From Bemisia tabaci (Eukaryota > Arthropoda > Insecta > Hemiptera > Aleyrodidae), in contig NC_092793.1 in assembly GCF_918797505.1 (NCBI RefSeq), positions 84,751,912-84,815,911 on the forward strand: 64,000 nt of DNA, written 5' to 3'. Positions 57,890 to 64,000 of the stretch are shown in pieces. A program made the translations under genes and the position numbers. Every line of letters begins with the position of its first letter. Within the stretch, counting starts at the first letter, position 1. The notes beneath the pieces are model-generated. The model saw only the letters and a list, made by a program, of their open reading frames with translations. It was not told the origin of the DNA and made no database searches.

Positions 57890-60520
57890 CTAACAGAGGA
57901 CGGCAAAATTTGAAATTCCCGCCAAAGAAAAATGGCGAGGATTTCAAAGAGGGTTATTCAAAATCGGCGATTTTACCCTACGCTTGGATTTTGCCCGGAG
58001 TTGGATATGTTGTTCCCTATCACAAGACACGCCTTTTCGGCTTTGGCAAGTCTCACCCGAAATTTTTCCGCGCCCCGGGCACGCTACTGCGTTGCCAAGT
58101 TGAAAACAGGCAAATTCGTAAGCTGGCCATCAAAAATGGAGCTATGAAGTTGCGTTTTAAAACGAAAAATTCTCTAAAATTACGCACTTTAGGATGTGAA
58201 CCTTGGTTTTTTAATTGGTCGCATTAAATTTTATCTGCATTATTTCCAATTTCCGATGTTTTAAAATTGACAAATGCTACATATTCGCAAATACCCAAAA
58301 AAGCTATCTTCAAATTTGAATAAAAAAGTTGTCTAATCGATAGTTCGTTCGATTTCCGCATCAATCGATTATATTATAGCTCGCTGGGACACTTTTGGTT
58401 CGCGAGGTATCATCCATTTTTGTGAACAAGCTTTATGGAGCGACGACGCTTTTTGAGTCCGGGCGGATTAGATATTTAGCCTCCAAATACACAGGGTAGC
58501 ATTTAATTTCATGGTTTCCTATGTAATTTTTGGCGCTGAGTCCGAAATTTGTCCATTTCATAAATATAAATTGTCACCAAGATGTTGCCAATTTGGCAAA
58601 AAATGGCTTTTAATCGGCCTTTTCCTTTTGGCGGATTGTAGCCTGTGATTGCCAGGAGTTGATCAGACGACAAATATTGTTATTTCACAGTAAAACTCGT
58701 TAAACTATCTACAAGCTGAGTCAAATTTCTTTCTGCTCACGGTTAAAATTAAACGCGGACAAGACAGCAAACTGAAAAAAAGACACCAAAAATATGGCGC
58801 TTTTTGCGGTTTTTGTCGTATGTTTCTTGTTTTCCGATTAAGTGAATGTTTCTTGACTATACTATTGAACAACGTGAGCAGAATTTTATAAATTGAACAA
58901 TAAAAATAAGATCGAAACCATATTCAATGTTGCAAGCTTAACAAAATACTTTAATTTTCGTGGTTTTTGTTTTTCGATATTATTGTCCTATATTCTTTGT
59001 TCACCTCTTGATTTTAAATTTTATAAATGTATCTCTCTTGACAAAATAATACACTTCTGTGAATAAATTTAATTTCAACTTAGATATATACTAATAAACT
59101 AGGGTATTAGTTTCAGAGAGGAAAAATTCAATAATATTAGTGTGTGTTTTATCGAATCGTGTCAATAAACCACATTTTGAAACAATAATGGAAATTTTTC
59201 TGTTAAAATTAATGAATAATATGTACTCCTCAGACAGACTTCATTAAAACAAGACAAGACACATTGCAATATTGCCAAAATTAGTACAAATCGTTGAATT
59301 TTGGCGGTATTGACCGTTATTATTCATACCCTATATTTAGAATACAATTTTATTTTATAATTCTGAGAGAATATGGAGTATAATAGAAAAAAGTAACGAC
59401 TACAAATGAAGAAGACGCCCAGGAAAGGACAATAAGGGGCTTAAAAAAGGAAACAAGGGGCGCTCTAAATTACTGAGACCTGTGGGCGTGACAAGAGACA
59501 ATGGCGGTTAGGCGTGCGGGGCCGACGAGACCGCGTAAAGCGGCCTCTTATCTATATATGTAACATACAATAGTTTGTCGTTACACTCGGCGTAATTGGA
59601 TTTTCCTAAGAAACCTTCTCTAATCGGGAAAACAAGAACTTACGACAAACCGCCAAAAGCGCCAATTTGGTGTCTTTTTTTCAGTTTGCTGCTTGTTTCG
59701 CGCGTTTTATTTTACCGTGAGCAGAAAGAATTTGACTCAGCTTGTAGATAGTTTAACGAGTTTAACTGTGGAAATAACCAATTTGTCGTCTGATCATTCC
59801 TGGCAAGTCAAGGCTACAATCCGCCAAAAAGGCCGATTTAAGCATTTTTTGCCAAATTTGGCAACATCTTGGTGACTATTTTTTTATGAAATGGTTCAAT
59901 TCGGATTCGCGCCAAAAATTACATAGGAACCATGGAATTAATGCTACCGGTGTTTTTGGAGGCTTAAAATTTCTATCCGCCTCGGACTCAAAAAGCGTCG
60001 TCGCTCCATAAGCTGTTCACAAAAATGATGATACCGCGCGAACCTAAAGTTTCCCAGCGAGCTATAATATATCGATGGATGCGGAATCGAACGACTATCG
60101 ATTAGACAACTTTTTATTCAAAATTTGAAGATAGCTTTTTTGGGTATTTTGCGAATATGTAGCATTTGTCGAATTTAAAAATCGGAAAATTTGGCAATAA
60201 TGCATGTTAAAATTAATGCGACATTAAAACATGGTCACATCCTAAAAGTGCGTAATTTTTAGAGATTTTCGTTTTAAAAACGCAACTTCATAGCTCAAAT
60301 TTTGTGCCACGTACGGAATTTGCCTTTGTTTTCAACTTGGCAAACGCTGTAGGCGCGCGGGAAAAAATTTCGGGTGTTGTGAACTTGCCAATGCCGGAAA
60401 AAAGGCGTGTCTTGTGATAGGGAACAACGATATCCAACTCGGCAAAATCCAAGGTAGGGTAAAATCGCCGATTTTGAATAACCCTCTTTAGCGGAAAATT
60501 GAACTAAACGGGAGATGTTG
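57890..60520. mobile_element. Foldback element with about 0.9-kb diverged arms
   Basis: The left arm (about 57900-58810) and right arm (about 59630-60510) are inverted copies with many substitutions and small indels. Shared blocks include AAAATCGGCGATTTTACCCT, TTGGATTTTGCCCGG-like and CTACAAGCTGAGTCAAATTT. The outer ends are not sharply defined. The two related 128-139-codon frames at the edges are open in opposite orientation and match nothing known. Confidence 0.75.
58811..59629. other. Loop of the 57.9-60.5 kb element, unrecognised
   Basis: AT-rich, with a purine-rich GC-containing patch at 59400-59560. No gene is recognised. Confidence 0.4.
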
Positions 60521-60884
60521 AATCTTGGTCTGTTAGTAGGGTAAGTAAATTGAAGGTATGCTCCTTTGCTACAGACTATCAAGAAGCGACGAAACGCTTC
60601 GTTCTGTTTCTTTTCAGTCTTGGCGTGAAGTTTGAAATAAAAGGACTCTATACACGGACCCCCCAAAATCGCCCATTTCAAAAGTTAACGAAATTCATAC
60701 CAGTGATAGAGGGGCACTTCCGGCCTCCAAATCCGGGGTTGGTTTAATGCCCAGCCCCCCGAGTGCGACGTTGCCATTTTTTAAAGTTGAAACATGTTAA
60801 ACCCCATAACTTTTGAGCAATTATAGATACGAAGGTGCGGTTTGTTTGAATTGATAGAACATAAAAAGAGCTATCAGTTCGTAC
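60521..60884. other. Unrecognised spacer
   Basis: Nothing is recognised. It may belong to the left arm of the following palindrome, whose counterpart would lie beyond the window. Confidence 0.3.
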
Positions 60885-61009
60885 ATAGTTTTTATCCATT
60901 GTTGCCAAATTTACCCAAAAATCGACAATTTTTCGATTTTTTCAAGGTGCAAAAATACGGTTAACCTAGAAAAGTCGGTATTGGGACACCACGTAGGAAA
61001 ATAAAAAAC

Positions 61010-62345
61010 ACGCGTAATTAAAGCCCTTAATGTGAGCTTTCCAACGGTATATAGGTTTTTCCGGGGAAACGATTCTACCGCGAGATACAGGCCTTCAAAG
61101 TCCGACTTGGCGTACTTTTTGGAGGTCCCCTGTGACTAGGCCACCCGGCTGCGGGACCCAGAACACAAGAGAGAACGAAGTTCTGAAAGGAAAACAACAA
61201 CTTAATCTTTTGGGACGACAGAAACACGGCCGGAAAGAACACACACTACATACACTATTGAAAAGGACTAAAATGTGGTTGGGGAACAAGTCCCCAACCT
61301 TTCAAAAAAAAAAAACTCACATTGTGACGCACGGTCTTGACCCGGGCCAAACTACTACTGACCCCCCCAGTGGCTCTGGGCACGCCATCTCTGATTGGTC
61401 GATCCATCATCATTCGGCAACTGCAACCAAGCAGAGATGCCTCGCCCAGAACCACTGGGGAGGTGTCGCCCTCTGGCGAAACTACTTCTGATACATTACC
61501 GCGCTACACTCCCTCATTCGCATCTCAAAAAATCAGTACTGGGCACGCATATAGGAAAATGAAAATTACATGTAATGAAAGCCCTTTGTATGGGCTTTCC
61601 TACGGTATATTGGTTTTTCCGGGGAAACGATTCTACCGCGAGATACAGGCCTTCAAAGTCCGACTTGGCGTACTTTTTGGAGGTCCCCCTCATTCGCATC
61701 TCAAAAAGTCAGTACTGCGCACGCATATGGGAAAATGAAAATTACATGTAATGAATTACATGTACGCATATCGACGGTGAAACTACCAAACCACGTATCT
61801 CGGTTTGCGACGTCGCAGACTTCCTGTCATACTTTATTTTTTAAATGAAAAACTACTTAACATCCAGTCTTGAAAATTTCTGTGATTTTTCCTCGTTCTG
61901 CGGAGAAAATTCCGTGAAAATTTCAAGGAATGATATTGATTTGGTCTACTTCAAAAAAGTAAAATGTGAGCGTAGATTTTTAAACACCGCACACGAGATA
62001 CGTGGTTTGGTAGTTTCACCGTCGATATAGGAAAATGAAAATTACATGTAATGAAAGCCCTTTGTATGGGCTTTCCAACGGTATATTGGTTTTTCCGGGG
62101 AAACGATTCTACCACGAGATACAGGCCTTCATAGTCCGACTTGGCGTTTTTTTGGAGGTCCCCCTCATTCGCATCTCAAAAAGTCAGTACTGCGCACGCA
62201 CATAGGAAAATGAAAATTACATGTAATGAATTACATGTACGCATATAGGAAAATGAAAATTACATGTAATGAAAGCCCTTTGTATGGGCTTTCCAACGGT
62301 ATATTGGTTTTTTCGGGGAATCGATTCTATCGCGAGATACATGCC
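61010..62345 (+). repeat. Irregular tandem copies of a unit of about 130 bp
   Basis: The block from TGTAATGAAAGCCCTTTGTA through GGGCTTTCCAACGGTATATT to GAGATACAGGCCTTCAAAGT occurs near 61015-61120 (variant), 61565-61690, 62040-62160 and 62255-62345, interrupted by other sequence, and in inverted orientation at 63050-63330 and 63770-63870. Confidence 0.75.
61771..62025. mobile_element. MITE, 255 bp, TA TSD
   Basis: Inverted termini of about 33 bp begin TCGACGGTGAAACTACCAAA. It is flanked by TA, and the uninterrupted target ACGCATATAGGAAAATG occurs near 61547 and 62240. A TA duplication suggests a Tc1/mariner-type MITE. A decayed relative is at 56740-57000. Confidence 0.88.
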
Positions 62346-62678
62346 TTCAATATTCACTCTGGAGCGTGGTTTTTAGGTATCCTGCGCGGCTTGTTTCTTT
62401 GCCCATCGTGATGGTGCACGTATCGATTCGCTGCCTCGGAAAAATCGATGCTGTCAAACACTCAACGTGAATGAAAACACTCAGGCATAAAGGGTGCAAG
62501 AAAAAAGTCGCTATCTCAGGGACTGTGTTATAGGGGAGACATGACATAAAAATGGATCCGTTGTCTCTGAGATTCCATTGAAGTTGTAGGCAGGTTTATT
62601 ATTCGTTTAACATTTGGTAATATACAGTTGGCAGTATGTATCAGGTTCGTCTAGCTCTATATCTGCATCTCTCTCTGC

Positions 62679-62942
62679 ATATCGTTACCTTCCAGGCAAA
62701 GTATCACAAGCGCCATGCGACGTTTAAAAATTTCCGCCGCCATTTTAATTTTTTTACAGAGAAATTGTTCGACGAAACTGTCCGAAAATTTCACTGAATT
62801 TTCTTTGTGCTGCCGATAAAATTTAGTGAAATTTCCAAACAGATTCAACCAACAATTTCTCAGTAAAGAAATAAAATGGAGGCGGAAATTTTTAAACGTC
62901 TCATGGCGCTTGTGATACTTTGCCTGGAACGTGACGATATCT
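62679..62942. mobile_element. Foldback MITE, about 262 bp
   Basis: Inverted arms of about 70 bp share TTCCAGGCAAAGTATCACAA and AAATTTCCGCC.CCATTTTA. CTGCAT lies on both sides. The inner part also pairs partly. No coding content. Confidence 0.75.
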
Positions 62943-64000
62943 GCATCTTTCTCTCCCTGCTCGCCGCTGCATGGACGGCAACCCACTTAGATAAGAACTC
63001 CCCTGTTTCATGTAATATTCAATACGACCTGAACCGCTATAGTGAACATTGAAGGCATGTATCTTGCGACAAAAGTGTTTCCCTGAAAAAGCCAATATAC
63101 CGTTAGAAAGCCCATACAAAGTGCTTTCATTACATGTAATTTTCATTTTCCCATATGCGTGCGCAGTACTGATTTTTTGAGGTGCGAATGACGGGGGACC
63201 TCAAAAAAAAAACGCCAAGTCGGACTTTGAAGGCCTGTATCTCGAGGTAGAATCGTTTCCTCGGAAAAACCAATATACCGTTGGAAAGCCCATACAAAGG
63301 GCTTTCATTACATGTAATTTTCATTTTCCTATATGCGTGCCCAGTACTAATTTTTTGAGATGCGAATGAGGGGGTGTAGCGCGGTAATGTATCAGAAGTA
63401 GTTTCGCCAGAGGGCGACACCTCCCCAGTGGTTCTGGGCGAGGCATCTCTGCTTGGTTGCAGTTGCCGAATGATGATGGATCGACCAATCAGAGATGGCG
63501 TGCCCAGAGCCACTGGGGGGGTCAGTAGTAGTTTGGCCCGGGTCAAGACCGTGCGTCACAATGTGAGTTTTTTTTTTTTGAAAGGTTGGGGACTTGTTCC
63601 CCAACCACATTTTAGTCCTTTTCAATAGTGTATGTAGTGTGTGTTCTTTCCGGCCGTGTTTCTGTCGTCCCAAAAGATTAAGTTGTTGTTTTCCTTTCAG
63701 AACTTCGTTCTCTCTTGTGTTCTGGGTCCCGCAGCCGGGTGGCCTAGTCACAGGGGACCTCCAAAAAGTACGCCAAGTCGGACTTTGAAGGCCTGTATCT
63801 CGCGGTAGAATCGTTTCCCCGGAAAAACCTATATACCGTTGGAAAGCTCACATTAAGGGCTTTAATTACGCGTGTTTTTTATTTTCCTACGTGGTGTCCC
63901 AATTCCGACTTTTCTAGGTTAACCGTATTTTTGCACCTTGAAAAAATCGAAAAATTGTCGATTTTTGGGTAAATTTGGCAACAATGGATAAAAACTATGT

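Larger units (their letters stand above)
60885..64000. mobile_element. Large foldback element running off the right edge
   Basis: The last bases of the window pair with position 60885, so the palindrome continues outward on both sides. The left arm (60885 to about 61640) and right arm (about 63230-64000) are nearly identical. A 119-codon frame is identical in both (61132-61491 plus, 63392-63751 minus), which reflects the inverted copy rather than two genes. The centre holds tandem copies of a unit of about 130 bp and two MITEs. Confidence 0.82.

Noticed and set aside
61132..63751. Two copies of a gene encoding a 119-residue protein
   Set aside because: The frames are mirror images in the two arms of a palindrome, with no recognisable domain and open frames on the opposite strand.
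1..64000. Integrated viral sequence
   Set aside because: No frame resembling a viral polymerase, capsid or glycoprotein was recognised. The only reverse transcriptase is of LINE type.

Overview
The window is animal nuclear DNA, most likely insect. It is AT-rich, intron-split and repeat-dense, with a degenerate CCTAA/TTAGG tract (the usual insect telomere pentamer) near 45.8 kb. A sap-feeding hemipteran such as a whitefly is a guess that I cannot confirm. Nothing looks bacterial and I found no viral gene.

Only one host gene is supported: NDUFAF5, the mitochondrial methyltransferase-fold assembly factor of respiratory complex I, on the minus strand. Its first coding exon is at 20787-21364 and the next is at 650-834. 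Both splice sites and the phase agree, and the protein reads continuously across the junction. The two exons are separated by an intron of about 20 kb that is almost entirely transposable-element sequence. The 3' part of the gene lies beyond the left edge.

The rest is a stack of nested, mostly non-autonomous elements. The dominant architecture is the long inverted repeat: about fifteen elements with arms of 70 bp to about 1.4 kb. Several end in CAGGGTG-like termini next to TA. Within the NDUFAF5 intron these are at 2.2-6.0, 6.2-6.8, 7.7-8.7, 10.5-18.1, 18.6-19.4 and 19.8-20.2 kb. Upstream of the gene they are at 22.8-27.3, 27.4-28.1, 31.0-32.8, 36.8-37.9, 38.7-42.7 (nested three deep), 43.4-45.1, 47.4-49.4, 55.3-56.4, 57.9-60.5 and 60.9 kb to the right edge.

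Recognisable coding relics are a Mutator-like transposase fragment (4281-4960) and a decayed LINE reverse transcriptase (33194-35460) that carries two MITE insertions. Several insertions can be delimited to the base because a target-site duplication and an uninterrupted copy of the same target are both in the window: hAT-type MITEs (16674-16838, 33890-34216), a 9-bp-TSD MITE (17651-17981), a TA-TSD MITE (61771-62025), a foldback element inside a SINE-like sequence (36773-37924), and two TG...CA solo-LTR-like insertions. The LTR locus (22.9-26.5 kb) also contains a tandem duplication, so the order of events can be read from it.

Tandem repeats include a 130-bp unit with a YY1/Pho-like core (12.9-13.6 and 50.9-51.7 kb), satellite-like units of about 172 and 180 bp, and minisatellites of 19, 29 and 45 bp. 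Most short open frames are shadows of palindromic repeats, which is why identical small ORFs appear in both orientations.
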